Notes under the pieces: generated by a model
Database searches by the model: none
What the model was told of the DNA's origin: nothing
Seen by the model: only the letters and a program-made list of their open reading frames with translations
Source: Gemmatimonadota bacterium
GTDB taxonomy: Bacteria > Gemmatimonadota > Gemmatimonadetes > Gemmatimonadales > GWC2-71-9
Assembly: GCA_016720805.1 (NCBI GenBank)
Contig: JADKJZ010000007.1
Span: 1-64,000, forward strand
Direction of reading: 5' to 3'
DNA: 64,000 bases
Part shown: positions 39,234-48,401 of the stretch, piece by piece
Layout: each line of letters starts with the position of its first letter
How positions within the stretch are numbered: the stretch's first letter is position 1
Translations under genes and position numbers: made by a program

Positions 39234-40070
39234 ATGATTCGTGCCCGAACCCTGCTCGCCCTGTTGGTGGGTCTGCCCTTGGCGGCGAGCGGCCAGTCCG
39301 GCGCAGTGCGCTATGACCAGTCGAACCGTATCGACATCAAGCTTCCCCCCGAATTGGCCCGGAACCCCGAGATCATGGCCAACATGGGGCGGATGCCCAA
39401 GGCCTCGACGAGGCCGATGCAGCTGCGCTTCACCCCCCAGGCCGCCCTCTTCGGCCCGGCCCCGGCGGCGGCAGCGCCGGGCGCCCCTGCGGGAATGGTG
39501 GGAACAACCGTGATGATTGGTGGGCCAGGCGGTGGTGGCGGTCGCGAAATGATGGTTCGCGACATGGACGTGTCGATGGCGAGCGGGGGGAGCTTCGCCT
39601 TCTTCGGCGGCGGCGGCAGTGGGATGGACGCGGTGACCGGTGCCTTCACCGACCTCGAAAGCGGCAGCTACATCGAGCTCCGGTCGCTGCTCGGTCGGAC
39701 CTTCCGGATCACCGATAGCCGGCCGGCCATCGGCTGGAAGCTCACGGGCGAGTCGGCACAGTTCCTCGGCTACCCCGTCTTCCAGGCGATCGCCAAGCAG
39801 GACAGTTCCACGATCGAGGCGTGGTTCACGCCCGACATTCCCGTGTCTGCCGGCCCCGCCCAGTACGGCGGCCTGCCGGGTCTGATCCTCACGCTCGCGA
39901 TCGATTCCAATCGCGTCGTCTTCACCGCCACCGGTGTGGATCTCAAGACCCCGGTCGAGAAGATTGCGGCGCCCTCCGAGGGCAGCAAGGTGAGCCGGGC
40001 CGAGTATGACAAGATCCTCAAGGAGAAGCAGGACGAGATGGCGAAGTCGCGTCGCGGACGGGGGAACTAG
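39234..40070 (+). CDS. GLPGLI-family secreted protein
   Basis: 278-residue exported protein of the GLPGLI family, named after its motif: here AQYGGLPGLILTLAIDSN at about residue 205. Signal peptide MIRARTLLALLVGLPLAASGQ. Other family features: RTFRITDSRPAIGWKLTGES, AWFTPDIPVSAGP. A Gly/Ala/Pro-rich insertion (about 80-140) and a Lys-rich C-terminus (KEKQDEMAKSRRGRGN) are distinctive. GLPGLI genes are best known in Bacteroidota, nearly always next to a TonB-dependent receptor, exactly as here (one base separates the two genes). Function unknown. Confidence 0.85.
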   Translation: MIRARTLLALLVGLPLAASGQSGAVRYDQSNRIDIKLPPELARNPEIMANMGRMPKASTRPMQLRFTPQAALFGPAPAAAAPGAPAGMVGTTVMIGGPGGGGGREMMVRDMDVSMASGGSFAFFGGGGSGMDAVTGAFTDLESGSYIELRSLLGRTFRITDSRPAIGWKLTGESAQFLGYPVFQAIAKQDSSTIEAWFTPDIPVSAGPAQYGGLPGLILTLAIDSNRVVFTATGVDLKTPVEKIAAPSEGSKVSRAEYDKILKEKQDEMAKSRRGRGN

Positions 40071-40071
40071 G

Positions 40072-42861
40072 ATGCCGTTCGTGTCACGTCGCCTTCGGGC
40101 CGTCGCCGTCATGGCGGCCGCCCTGATCGGATTGGCCGCGTCGGCCAAGCCCGCCGCCGCCCAGCAGTTCAACGTTCGCGGCGTCGTCGTCGACTCCGCC
40201 AAGAAGCCCGTCTCGGGTGCCATGGTGGTGGCCTTGACCCGGAAGGACTCGGTCATCGCCGCGTTCGCCACCTCCGGCGGCTCCGGGGGCTATGTGTTGT
40301 CGCGCCTGGCGCCCGGCAACTACATCCTCCAGGTCACCCAGATCGGCTCGAAGCCGTATCGCCGCGACTTCACCCTCGGCGCGGCCGCCTTCACGGCGGA
40401 CACCGTGACGATGGTGGGCGCAGGCCCCATCAAGCTCAACGATCTCGTGGTGAACGCCGAGCACATTCCGATCGTGAACAAGCCGGATACGCTTGAATTC
40501 AATGCGGCGGCGTTCAAGACCCGCATCAACGCCACGACCGAAGAGCTGCTCAAGCGGTTGCCCGGCGTGACGGTCGACGCCGATGGCACCATCACCGCGC
40601 AGGGCAAGACGGTGCAGCAGGTGCTGGTCGACGGCAAGGAGTTCTTCGGCAACGACCCGAAGATGGCGACCCGCAACCTGCCGGCTGCCGCAGTCGACAA
40701 GGTGCAGGTGTTGCAGAAGAAGTCCGACGCCGCCGAGTTCTCGGGGATCGATGACGGCAACGAACGGACGACCGTCAACCTCGTGCTCAAGCCGAATGCG
40801 CGCGTCGGTTACTTCGGCCGCGCGGTGGCGGGTGCCGGTCCGAAGCCGAAGACCGATGCGGCGTTCGCGGGCCCGAAGGGCGACGACGCACGCTACACCG
40901 GGGCACTCAACCTCAACCGCTTCTCGCCCGTGACCCAGCTCTCCCTGGTCAGCAACCGCAACAACGTCGGGCAGTCGGGCTTCTCGTTCGGCCCCGAGGC
41001 GGTGCTGATGGGCCGCGGCAGCGGCGGCGCCGGTGGTCTCGGCAGCGGCTTCAGCGAGACGATGGCGATCGGCCTCAACGGGAGCCGGCAGTTCGCCAAG
41101 AACAGCTGGCTGCGCGGGAGCTATTTCCTCAGCACCGCCGACAACCGTCAGCAGGCGTTCACCGATGACCAGCTCCTTCAGGGCGCGTCGATCTCCGCGA
41201 ACCGGCACGAGACGGCGACGACCCAGTCGGACAACACCTCCCATCGCCTGAACGTGAACGGCCAGCACGCCTTCAACGACTGGAACCAGCTCCGCTTCCG
41301 CGGCAACTTCAGTGCGGGAACGAGCAGCTCCGACAACATCTCGGCGCAGGAGACGCGCCTGCCGAATGGCGCGCTCCAGAACAGCGCCAGTTCGACGGTG
41401 GCGACGGATGGCGACAACCTGAGCGGCGACGGGCGCTTCACGTTCTCCAAGCGCTTCAACCAGGCGGGGCGGTCGCTCATCGCCGAGGCGTGGGGTGAGC
41501 TGAGCAAGCCGGAACAGCGCTCGAACCTGGCGTCGACCACGACGCTGGCCGGGGCGCCGGGCGGCACCACGATCCGCGACCTGCTGCAGCAGCAAAACCG
41601 CGATAGCCGGACCTTTACAACCGGCCAGCGCCTCGGCCTCACCGAACCGCTCGGCAAGGGGAAGGTGATCGAGTTGTACGGCCAGCACCGGGCCATTTCC
41701 GAGGACCAGACGTACGACGTGAATGACCTGGTGAACGGCACGCCGGTCCCGAACCTTGATCTCAGCCGGGCCTTCGAGCGGACCTACAGCTATCTGCAGG
41801 GCGGGACGCGCTTCAGCCACAACACCCAGGCGCTCCGGTGGGTCCTTGGCGCCGAAGTCCAAACCTCGGACCTGCAGGGGACGATCATCGGGCGCAACGA
41901 GTCGATTGACAACGGCTTCACCAACGTGCTGCCGTCGGCCAACCTGCGCTACCAGTTCAATCAGGGCAGCAACGTCAGCGTGAACTACCGGACGTCGACG
42001 CGCGACCCCTCGCTCAACGAGCTGCAGCCGTTCGTCGACAACACCGACCCGCTGCGGACCTACGTCGGCAATCCGAACCTGACGCCGCAGTACCAGCACA
42101 GCCTCTCGGCCGACTTCCGGCGCTTCGACCAGTTCACGTTCCGGAATGTTTACGTGTACGGCAACGTCGGCTACAACCGCAACCAGATCGTGCAATCGCG
42201 GGTGATCGATGCGCAGGGCCGCCAGACCGTCATGCCGGTGAACCTCGGCGACGGCTGGAACGGCAACGCCGGCGTGAACCTCGGCTCGCCGGTCCGCTCC
42301 CTGGGGGCGCAGGTGGATGTCGACTACAGCTACAATCGCTCGGTCGGCCAGGAACTCGTCAACGCCGTCACGAACGAGAGCCGCAATTCGTCGCACAACA
42401 TCGGCCTCCGCCTGCAGAACCGCTCCAAGGAGGTCTTCGACCTCAATGCCGGCGCGCGGTGGGGCTTCAACAAGGTCGCGTATTCGATCAACAGTGCCCT
42501 CAACCAGAGCTACCTGACCAGCACCTACTACGGTGACGGCACCTGGTTCCTGAGCAAGACGCTGTCGGCCAACGTCAGCGGCAACTACCAGGTCTACGAC
42601 CAGAAGCTCTTCGGGCCGCGGGACAACATCTTCATGCTTGGCGGGTCCATCGGCGTGCAGATGCTCGACAACCGGGCCGAGTTCCGGCTCTACGGCGTCG
42701 ACCTGCTGAACGAGAACAACGGGATCTCGATCTCGAGCACGAGCAGCTACATCCGCCAGCGCCAGTCGCCGACGCTCGGCCGCCGGGTGATGGTACAGTT
42801 CAGCTATTCGCTCGGCTCGAACCTCTCCCCGGCCGGTGGCGGCGGCATGCGCGGCCGGTAA
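40072..42861 (+). CDS. TonB-dependent outer-membrane receptor (OMP_b-brl_3 type)
   Basis: 929-residue outer-membrane protein. Signal peptide to about residue 31 (SAKPAAAQ). A CarboxypepD_reg-like beta domain (NVRGVVVDSAKKPVSGAMVV, YVLSRLAPGNYILQVT) occupies 33-115. The plug domain follows: TTEELLKRLPGVTVDADGTI, then VLVDGKEFFGNDPKM and PAAAVDKVQVLQKKSD. The rest is a 22-stranded-barrel-like region ending VMVQFSYSLGSNLSPAGGG, with an unusual Gly/Arg tail. Likely imports or exports a substrate together with the GLPGLI protein upstream. Substrate unknown. A strong terminator follows. Confidence 0.9.
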   Translation: MPFVSRRLRAVAVMAAALIGLAASAKPAAAQQFNVRGVVVDSAKKPVSGAMVVALTRKDSVIAAFATSGGSGGYVLSRLAPGNYILQVTQIGSKPYRRDFTLGAAAFTADTVTMVGAGPIKLNDLVVNAEHIPIVNKPDTLEFNAAAFKTRINATTEELLKRLPGVTVDADGTITAQGKTVQQVLVDGKEFFGNDPKMATRNLPAAAVDKVQVLQKKSDAAEFSGIDDGNERTTVNLVLKPNARVGYFGRAVAGAGPKPKTDAAFAGPKGDDARYTGALNLNRFSPVTQLSLVSNRNNVGQSGFSFGPEAVLMGRGSGGAGGLGSGFSETMAIGLNGSRQFAKNSWLRGSYFLSTADNRQQAFTDDQLLQGASISANRHETATTQSDNTSHRLNVNGQHAFNDWNQLRFRGNFSAGTSSSDNISAQETRLPNGALQNSASSTVATDGDNLSGDGRFTFSKRFNQAGRSLIAEAWGELSKPEQRSNLASTTTLAGAPGGTTIRDLLQQQNRDSRTFTTGQRLGLTEPLGKGKVIELYGQHRAISEDQTYDVNDLVNGTPVPNLDLSRAFERTYSYLQGGTRFSHNTQALRWVLGAEVQTSDLQGTIIGRNESIDNGFTNVLPSANLRYQFNQGSNVSVNYRTSTRDPSLNELQPFVDNTDPLRTYVGNPNLTPQYQHSLSADFRRFDQFTFRNVYVYGNVGYNRNQIVQSRVIDAQGRQTVMPVNLGDGWNGNAGVNLGSPVRSLGAQVDVDYSYNRSVGQELVNAVTNESRNSSHNIGLRLQNRSKEVFDLNAGARWGFNKVAYSINSALNQSYLTSTYYGDGTWFLSKTLSANVSGNYQVYDQKLFGPRDNIFMLGGSIGVQMLDNRAEFRLYGVDLLNENNGISISSTSSYIRQRQSPTLGRRVMVQFSYSLGSNLSPAGGGGMRGR

Positions 42862-42886
42862 CGGCGGATAGCACCTGCCCCACACG

Positions 42887-42922
42887 AAACCGCCGCACCG
42901 GACGTCCCGGTGCGGCGGTTTT
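42887..42922 (+). terminator. Rho-independent terminator after the TonB receptor
   Basis: Perfect 15-base-pair stem (42887-42901 with 42907-42921), five-base loop ACGTC, ending GGTTTT. The stem is identical to the terminator at 46095-46130. Confidence 0.92.
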
Positions 42923-42940
42923 GCCATTCCCCCTCCGCCC

Positions 42941-43012
42941 TTCCCCTGAAGGGTTGAGGGGACTTGACAGCCCGCCGCCACGGCGTAGCTTCCCCTTACC
43001 TCTTCAGGGGAA
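42941..43012 (+). promoter_or_regulatory. Promoter and large dyad upstream of the padR-ADOP unit
   Basis: TTGACA (42964-42969) and TAGCTT (42986-42991) form a sigma-70-like promoter with 16-base spacing. It is enclosed by a perfect 11-base inverted repeat: TTCCCCTGAAG (42941-42951) and CTTCAGGGGAA (43002-43012), the right arm just before the padR start. Two PadR dimers bridging such sites could loop out the promoter. Binding is inference. Confidence 0.55.
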
Positions 43013-43016
43013 TAAG

Positions 43017-43343
43017 ATGGCGGACCTCGACCTCCTGCACGGCACCCTCGACCTCATCATTCTCAAAGCGCTGATCTGGGGACCGTCGCATGGTTATGCC
43101 GTGGCGCGCTGGGTCGCGGATACCACCGGGGAGGAGCTGCAGGTGGAGGAGGGCGCCTTGTACACCGCCCTGCACCGGATGGAAAAGCGGGGCTGGATCG
43201 CCGCCGAGTGGGGACTCTCCGAGAACAATCGGAAGGCGAAGTTCTATCGCCTCACGCCGGCGGGCCGGAAGCAGCTGCGCGACAAGGCAGAGATGTGGCA
43301 GCGCTATGCCCGTGCGGTTGCCCGCGTCCTGAGCACCACCTGA
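43017..43343 (+). CDS. PadR-family transcriptional regulator
   Basis: 108-residue PadR-type winged-helix repressor. LLHGTLDLIILKALIWGPSHGYAVARWV is the typical start; the recognition region is LQVEEGALYTALHRMEKRGWI; the wing is SENNRKAKFYRLTPAGRKQL; one C-terminal helix for dimerisation. Precedes an ADOP permease by 9 bases, the standard arrangement of these regulators in Acidobacteriota and Gemmatimonadota. ATG at 43017 chosen from the family start and the dyad upstream. Confidence 0.95.
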   Translation: MADLDLLHGTLDLIILKALIWGPSHGYAVARWVADTTGEELQVEEGALYTALHRMEKRGWIAAEWGLSENNRKAKFYRLTPAGRKQLRDKAEMWQRYARAVARVLSTT

Positions 43344-43352
43344 GGCCCTCCG

Positions 43353-46076
43353 ATGAACATCTCTCCCCGCTTCCGGCGACTCTTTCGGATTGAACGCGGC
43401 CTCGAGGACGTCCCGACGGCGGTCGCCGACGAATTGCAGTTCCACTTCGACATGACGATCGAGGAGCTCGTCGCGGCAGGGATGTCTCGCGACGAGGCGA
43501 CTCGCGAAGCGCACCGACGGTTCGGAGACCTCGAGCGGACGCGCCTGGATTTGCACGGCCTTGACCGTGCCCGCGTCGTAGTCGAACGTCGAGCCCGGTG
43601 GTGGAGTGGCGTCCGACAGGACCTCCGGTACGCGGTCCGCGGCCTTCGCGGATCGCCTGGCTTCACGCTCGGCGTGATGCTCACGTTGGGCTTGGGCATT
43701 GGCGCCAACGCGACGATGTTCGCGATCATCGACCCGTTGCTCTTCCGCCCTCCGGCCTACCTCCGCCACCCTGACCGGGTCAACCGTCCCTTCGTGGGCA
43801 CGGTACAACAAGGCACCGAGGCCTTTCAGGGCTCCTTCAGCTATCGCCAATACCTCGATCTGGTCAGCGACACGCGATCCTTCGAGCGTGTCGCCGGCTA
43901 TTGGGCGACGAACCTCGCCGTTGGCACTGGAGACAACGTCCAGGAGCAACGGATCACCGGCCTCAGTGCCTCCATTTGGCCCATGTTCTCGGCACGTCCC
44001 GTCCTCGGCCGCTTCTTTGGCGCGGACGAGGACCGCCTCCCCTTCGGCGAACCGGTCGTCGTCGTGAGTTGGCCCTACTGGCAGGCCAGGCTCGGCGGCC
44101 GAACGGACGTCCTCGGACAGCAACTCCGGATCGGGAAGCTGAGCTACACCATCATTGGCGTGGCGCCCCGTGACTTCCTCGGCTTCGAGTTGCGTCGCTC
44201 GATCGGCTTCGTGCCGCTCACCAACCTCGCCGCGAACGTGTTCGAGGATCGCGGAGTGGGCCAGCGCTTCTCCGACACGTACAACATGAACTGGTTGCGT
44301 CTTGTGACGGAGCGCAAGGCGGGCATCACAACCGCGGTGGCCACGGCCGACCTCCAACAGGCCGTGGTTCGCTCCCTCGAGCGACGCGCCCTGGAGCAGC
44401 CGGGTCGTCGCCCAATCTCGGAGATCAGGCCGCGCGCGATGCTTGCCCCCGTGCAGGAACAGGCGGGCCCCAATCAATCTTCCACGACCCGCGTCGGCAC
44501 CTGGCTCGTGGGCGTCGCGCTCGTCGTGCTCCTGATTGCCTGCGCCAACGTGGGGAACCTGCTCCTGGCGCGGGCGCTCCGACGCCGACGGGAGATCGCG
44601 GTTCGACTGGCCCTGGGCGTCACACGCGGGCGACTCCTCACGCAGCTGCTCACCGAGAGCCTCCTGCTCGCCACTTTGGGAGCGGGCGCCGGATTGTTCG
44701 TGGCTACCTGGAGCGGATCGATCGTGCAGCGCGCCTTGGCGCCCGACACTGAACCGATCGGCATCCTGTCCGACACGCGACTCCTGGTCGTCGCCGGCAT
44801 CACCATGACCTTCACCGCGATCGTGTGCGGCCTCGCGCCGGCAATGCTGGTATTCCGTGCCGATCTCGTGGCTAGCCTGCGGGGAGGGGTCAGGGAAGGC
44901 GGTGGGCCGCGTTCACGACTGCGCAGCGGGCTCCTGATCGTGCAGGGGGCCCTGTCCATGTTGCTCCTGGTTGGCGCGGCCCTCTTCGTGCGGTCCTTGC
45001 ACGCGGTTCGTGCCGAGCCGCTGGGCTACGATCCCGCTCAGATCACATACCTGGAGCAGAATCTTCGCGGCGTCCCGATGGCTGACGAGGAGCGCTATCG
45101 GTTGCTCGACCGCCTCGTCGCTCGCGCCGAGGCACTCCCCGGGGTCGTCGCCGCCACGCGGACCACCAGTGTGCCGTTCTGGACGGACTGGAGCATCGAC
45201 CTCTTCGTCCCCGGCATCGACTCGGTGGGCAAGCTCGGCGACTTCATCCTGCACTCCGTGAGCAGCGGATACTTCCGGACCATGGGAACCGCCATCGTAC
45301 AGGGCCGTGGCTTTGCCGATACCGACCGTGCCGGCAGCGAGCGGGTCATAGTCGTCAGTCGGTCGATGGCCCACGTCATCTGGCCCAACCAGCCGGCGCT
45401 CGGGAAGTGCGTCAAACTCGAGGCCGATTCGCTGCCGTGCCACGTCGTCGTCGGGGTCGCGGAGGATATCAAGCGCGGATCCCTGAGCGCGGAGCCTGGG
45501 TTGCAGTACTACGTCCCCGCTTCCCAGTACCCTGCAGGCGCCTTCGGCATTCTCGTCCGGACGACGATGCCTGCGGCGTCAACGGCCGAGTCGCTCCGCC
45601 GGGCCTTGCAGGCCGAAATGCCTGGTCCAGCCTATCTCACCGCCCAGCCACTCGATCGCCTTATCGCTCCCCAGCTGATCCCCTGGGAGCTCGGCGCCAC
45701 GATGTTCACGCTGTTCGGTGGATTGGCACTTCTGGTCGCGAGCGTTGGCCTTTACAGCGTCCTTGCCTATGGCGTGGCCCAGCGGCGGCAGGAGTTGGGC
45801 GTCCGAATCGCCCTCGGGGCAACGGTCGTCTCCGTCGTCCGCCTGGTCGTGCGCGATGCGATGCAGTTGATGGTGGTGGCCGTGGCGCTCGGGCTCTGCG
45901 CCGCCCTTGCCGCCGCGCGGTGGGTGGAGCCGCTGCTGTTCCACACGTCGCCACGCGACCCGGTGGTCCTCGCCGGGGTGGCCGCGGTCCTGTTGCTGGT
46001 GAGTCTGGCGGCCGCCTTTGCCCCGGCCTGGCGCGCGGCGCATGTCGACCCAGCCATCGCGCTCCGCAGCGAGTAG
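43353..46076 (+). CDS. ADOP-type ABC permease (FtsX/MacB-like), PadR-linked
   Basis: 907-residue permease of the Acidobacterial duplicated orphan permease family. An N-terminal helical segment (about 1-80, with ADELQFHFDMTIEELVAAGM and HRRFGDLERT) precedes the first helix at about 105-125. Then a MacB-type periplasmic domain, three helices of the first FtsX module (IACANVGNLLLARALRRRRE as its hallmark loop), a second periplasmic domain and a second FtsX module, ending HVDPAIALRSE. No ATPase gene is adjacent, hence orphan. Controlled by the PadR gene 9 bases upstream; the unit sits between two terminators with the same stem. Confidence 0.92.
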   Translation: MNISPRFRRLFRIERGLEDVPTAVADELQFHFDMTIEELVAAGMSRDEATREAHRRFGDLERTRLDLHGLDRARVVVERRARWWSGVRQDLRYAVRGLRGSPGFTLGVMLTLGLGIGANATMFAIIDPLLFRPPAYLRHPDRVNRPFVGTVQQGTEAFQGSFSYRQYLDLVSDTRSFERVAGYWATNLAVGTGDNVQEQRITGLSASIWPMFSARPVLGRFFGADEDRLPFGEPVVVVSWPYWQARLGGRTDVLGQQLRIGKLSYTIIGVAPRDFLGFELRRSIGFVPLTNLAANVFEDRGVGQRFSDTYNMNWLRLVTERKAGITTAVATADLQQAVVRSLERRALEQPGRRPISEIRPRAMLAPVQEQAGPNQSSTTRVGTWLVGVALVVLLIACANVGNLLLARALRRRREIAVRLALGVTRGRLLTQLLTESLLLATLGAGAGLFVATWSGSIVQRALAPDTEPIGILSDTRLLVVAGITMTFTAIVCGLAPAMLVFRADLVASLRGGVREGGGPRSRLRSGLLIVQGALSMLLLVGAALFVRSLHAVRAEPLGYDPAQITYLEQNLRGVPMADEERYRLLDRLVARAEALPGVVAATRTTSVPFWTDWSIDLFVPGIDSVGKLGDFILHSVSSGYFRTMGTAIVQGRGFADTDRAGSERVIVVSRSMAHVIWPNQPALGKCVKLEADSLPCHVVVGVAEDIKRGSLSAEPGLQYYVPASQYPAGAFGILVRTTMPAASTAESLRRALQAEMPGPAYLTAQPLDRLIAPQLIPWELGATMFTLFGGLALLVASVGLYSVLAYGVAQRRQELGVRIALGATVVSVVRLVVRDAMQLMVVAVALGLCAALAAARWVEPLLFHTSPRDPVVLAGVAAVLLLVSLAAAFAPAWRAAHVDPAIALRSE

Positions 46077-46094
46077 CCCCAAGCTGGCCAGAAG

Positions 46095-46130
46095 AAACCG
46101 CCGCACCGGGACATCCGGTGCGGCGGTTTT
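46095..46130. terminator. Bidirectional terminator between the ADOP gene and the S15 peptidase
   Basis: Stem of 15 base pairs identical to that at 42887-42921, loop GACAT, T-run on the plus strand (46127-46130) and A-run on the other side, so it can stop transcription from both directions. Confidence 0.92.
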
Positions 46131-46152
46131 GCATTGCGGTCCTACTGGTGGT

Positions 46153-48102
46153 TCAGTTGCCGAGCGCCTTCTTCAGCGCGGCCGATCCGCCGAGCACCGG
46201 CAGCGTCACCGAGGTGCCATCGAGGTCGATGGTCAGTTCGGTGCCCGGCGCCGGGTGGATCGTGAAGCCCAGGTCACTGGAGAAGATCATCAGGCCGAGC
46301 TGCTGGCCGGGCTTGATGATCTGGTCGTCCGGCTGGAGCGGGAAGGTCAGCGTGACGAACTTCCCGGGCTGGAGCGGCTCGCCCGGCTTCTTCGAGGTGT
46401 AGTCGGCCGCGCCCTTGAGTGACTTGTAGTTCTGCGGGTCGGCCCAGCCACGCGTCACCACACCCACCTGCCCCGCGCTGCCGATGTTGGCCGGCTCGAA
46501 TGGCAGCGTCACGAGGTACACCGAGAGGTTCGCGGCCGCCTTGTTCGCGGCCAGCTTCAGCGTGACCACCGTGGTGCCCGAGAGGTGGACCGAGTCCTTG
46601 AAGATCGGCAGCGCGTACAGCAGCCGGTTCGGCGACGACGCGGCCAGCGCCATGTCGCCCGGCTTGACGTGCCAGTCGTCGACCAGCTTCTCGATGCCCT
46701 GCTTGCCGGTCGTCATGAACGCCAGCGCACCGACGCCGTTGCCGCCCTTGGCCAGCTTGAGCTTGACGGGCTTGGTACCCGGGATCGGGAAATCGGCGTA
46801 GAAGGTCGGCGCCGCAGCACCACGGCCGCCACCGGCGACCGTCGCCGTCGACTGCACGATCATCGCGCGCGGGAGATTCTCGACACCGTTGTCGACGCCG
46901 TAGAGATAGTGGGCCCACCACTTGTTCTGGATGTCGGCCGGCGGCGGCGCGCCGTGCCCGCCCTGGCTCATGTAGATCTTCGACGACTTGTTGATCTTCT
47001 TGAGCGCATCCCACATCCGGGTGCTGTTGTCGGGCATCACGTTCCAGTCGTTGAAGCCGTGGGCGAAGAGCACCGCGGCCTTCACGTTCTTGATGTACTT
47101 GGTCTGGTCGCGCAGCTCCCAGAGGTCGTTGTAGTCACCGTGCTCGCGATCCTGGAAGCTCTTGAAGATCCCATCCCGCCAGATCGAGTCGCACGTGGCG
47201 CGCACGCGGCCGCTGTGGATGAAGTCATAGAGGACGTCGATGTCCTCGCCGAGATAGCCGCCGGGCGAGCGCACCAGGCCGTAGCTGCGGTAGTAGCGGT
47301 AGTCGGAGGTGTTCGGCGAGATCGGGATGATCGCCTCGAGCCCCTTCACGCCGGTGGTCGCCGTGGCCATCGGCATCGCGCCCTCGTAGGAGGTGCCGTA
47401 CATGCCGACCTTGCCGCTCGACCACGACGTCGCCGACACCTGCTCGTTGCCGTCGACCGTGGTGTAGCCCTTCGCGCGACCATTCAGCCAGTCGATCACG
47501 AACGAGGCGGAGGTCCGCTCCGAGGTGTCGCCCGAGCTCGGGCAGCCCATCGACAACCCGGTGCCGGCCTGTTCGGCGGCGACCGTCGCGAAGCCGCGCG
47601 GCACCCACTGGGTGGCGTAGCCGACGCGGATCGGCGGGTTCTCCATGAACGCACGCTTGGGCACGTCGGTCCGCTTCGGGCCGGCGACGCCGAGCTCATG
47701 CTCGACATTCCAGTTGGCGGGGTTGTTCGTGGGGCCGATGTAGGGCGACGCCAGCATGATGATCGGCACCTTCAGACCAGCCTTCTCGGCGGCACCCGGT
47801 CGGACGATGTCGGCGTGGACGCGGTCCATCTTGCCGTCGTGGTCGGAGTCAAAGTTCGTCTCGACCCAGACCCGCTGCTTCACGAACTGGGCAGTGTCGG
47901 CGAACTCGGTGACCGGCATCACCATGCCGTCCTTGATGATCGGTCCGATCTTTCCCATCGTCGCCATCGCGGAGACCGGGGCGATCGGCGCGGGGCCGCC
48001 GGCGCGCCCCTGGGCGGAGAGGGTGGCCGTTCCAGTGAGGGCCAAGACCGCAACCAGTGCGGCGTGGCGACGAGGGAGCATCGTGGGCAGAACCTGTGAC
48101 AT
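46153..48102 (-). CDS. Secreted S15-family Xaa-Pro dipeptidyl-peptidase-like hydrolase
   Basis: 649-residue alpha/beta hydrolase of the PepX/CocE group that releases Xaa-Pro dipeptides. Signal peptide LPRRHAALVAVLALTGTATLSAQ. Catalytic Ser238 in GMYGTSYEG, Asp in FAHGFNDWNVMPDN, His in SQGGHGAPP. The C-terminal jelly-roll domain of PepX is present from about residue 470 (LKLAANKAAANLSVYLVTLP to the end). Starts at 48102 (MSQVLP) or 48081 (MLPRRH) are both possible; I use the first. The frame extends to 48195 without similarity. Confidence 0.9.
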   Translation of the reverse strand: MSQVLPTMLPRRHAALVAVLALTGTATLSAQGRAGGPAPIAPVSAMATMGKIGPIIKDGMVMPVTEFADTAQFVKQRVWVETNFDSDHDGKMDRVHADIVRPGAAEKAGLKVPIIMLASPYIGPTNNPANWNVEHELGVAGPKRTDVPKRAFMENPPIRVGYATQWVPRGFATVAAEQAGTGLSMGCPSSGDTSERTSASFVIDWLNGRAKGYTTVDGNEQVSATSWSSGKVGMYGTSYEGAMPMATATTGVKGLEAIIPISPNTSDYRYYRSYGLVRSPGGYLGEDIDVLYDFIHSGRVRATCDSIWRDGIFKSFQDREHGDYNDLWELRDQTKYIKNVKAAVLFAHGFNDWNVMPDNSTRMWDALKKINKSSKIYMSQGGHGAPPPADIQNKWWAHYLYGVDNGVENLPRAMIVQSTATVAGGGRGAAAPTFYADFPIPGTKPVKLKLAKGGNGVGALAFMTTGKQGIEKLVDDWHVKPGDMALAASSPNRLLYALPIFKDSVHLSGTTVVTLKLAANKAAANLSVYLVTLPFEPANIGSAGQVGVVTRGWADPQNYKSLKGAADYTSKKPGEPLQPGKFVTLTFPLQPDDQIIKPGQQLGLMIFSSDLGFTIHPAPGTELTIDLDGTSVTLPVLGGSAALKKALGN

Positions 48103-48401
48103 GCTGAGGCACCCAGCTGAGGGAGGAACCGACAGAAACGGGCGGGCGGGCGGAGACGACAGTTGACTGGTGAAGCAATTTCGAGTTGTCAACAATCACA
48201 AGTACGCCGATCGAGCGCAACTTGTTGCGGCTGGCGCGAACCACGGGCGGGTGGTATCTCGGAAGGGTGGCCAGAACGCCGTTCCGGGCGAGCTGCGCCT
48301 GACAGAAGCGGGTGCCGGCACCCGAGGTGGTGCCTCGTCCACCGACGTCCCCATATAGCTTCCATGCGTTCGCCCCCGACCCGACACCTGGGAGGCCTCG
48401 A
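48103..48401. other. Divergent intergenic region (about 300 bases)
   Basis: No convincing gene. It holds a dyad GTTGAC (48162-48167) / GTCAAC (48188-48193) in a locally AT-richer patch, and a perfect 14-base palindrome GGGTGCCGGCACCC (48311-48324). These are candidate regulatory sites for the divergent S15 peptidase and the secreted protein gene at 48402. A 62-codon open frame at 48170 has no supporting features. Confidence 0.5.

Noticed and set aside
48170..48358. 62-codon open frame between the S15 peptidase and the secreted protein gene
   Set aside because: No ribosome-binding site, no domain and composition like the surrounding intergenic DNA.
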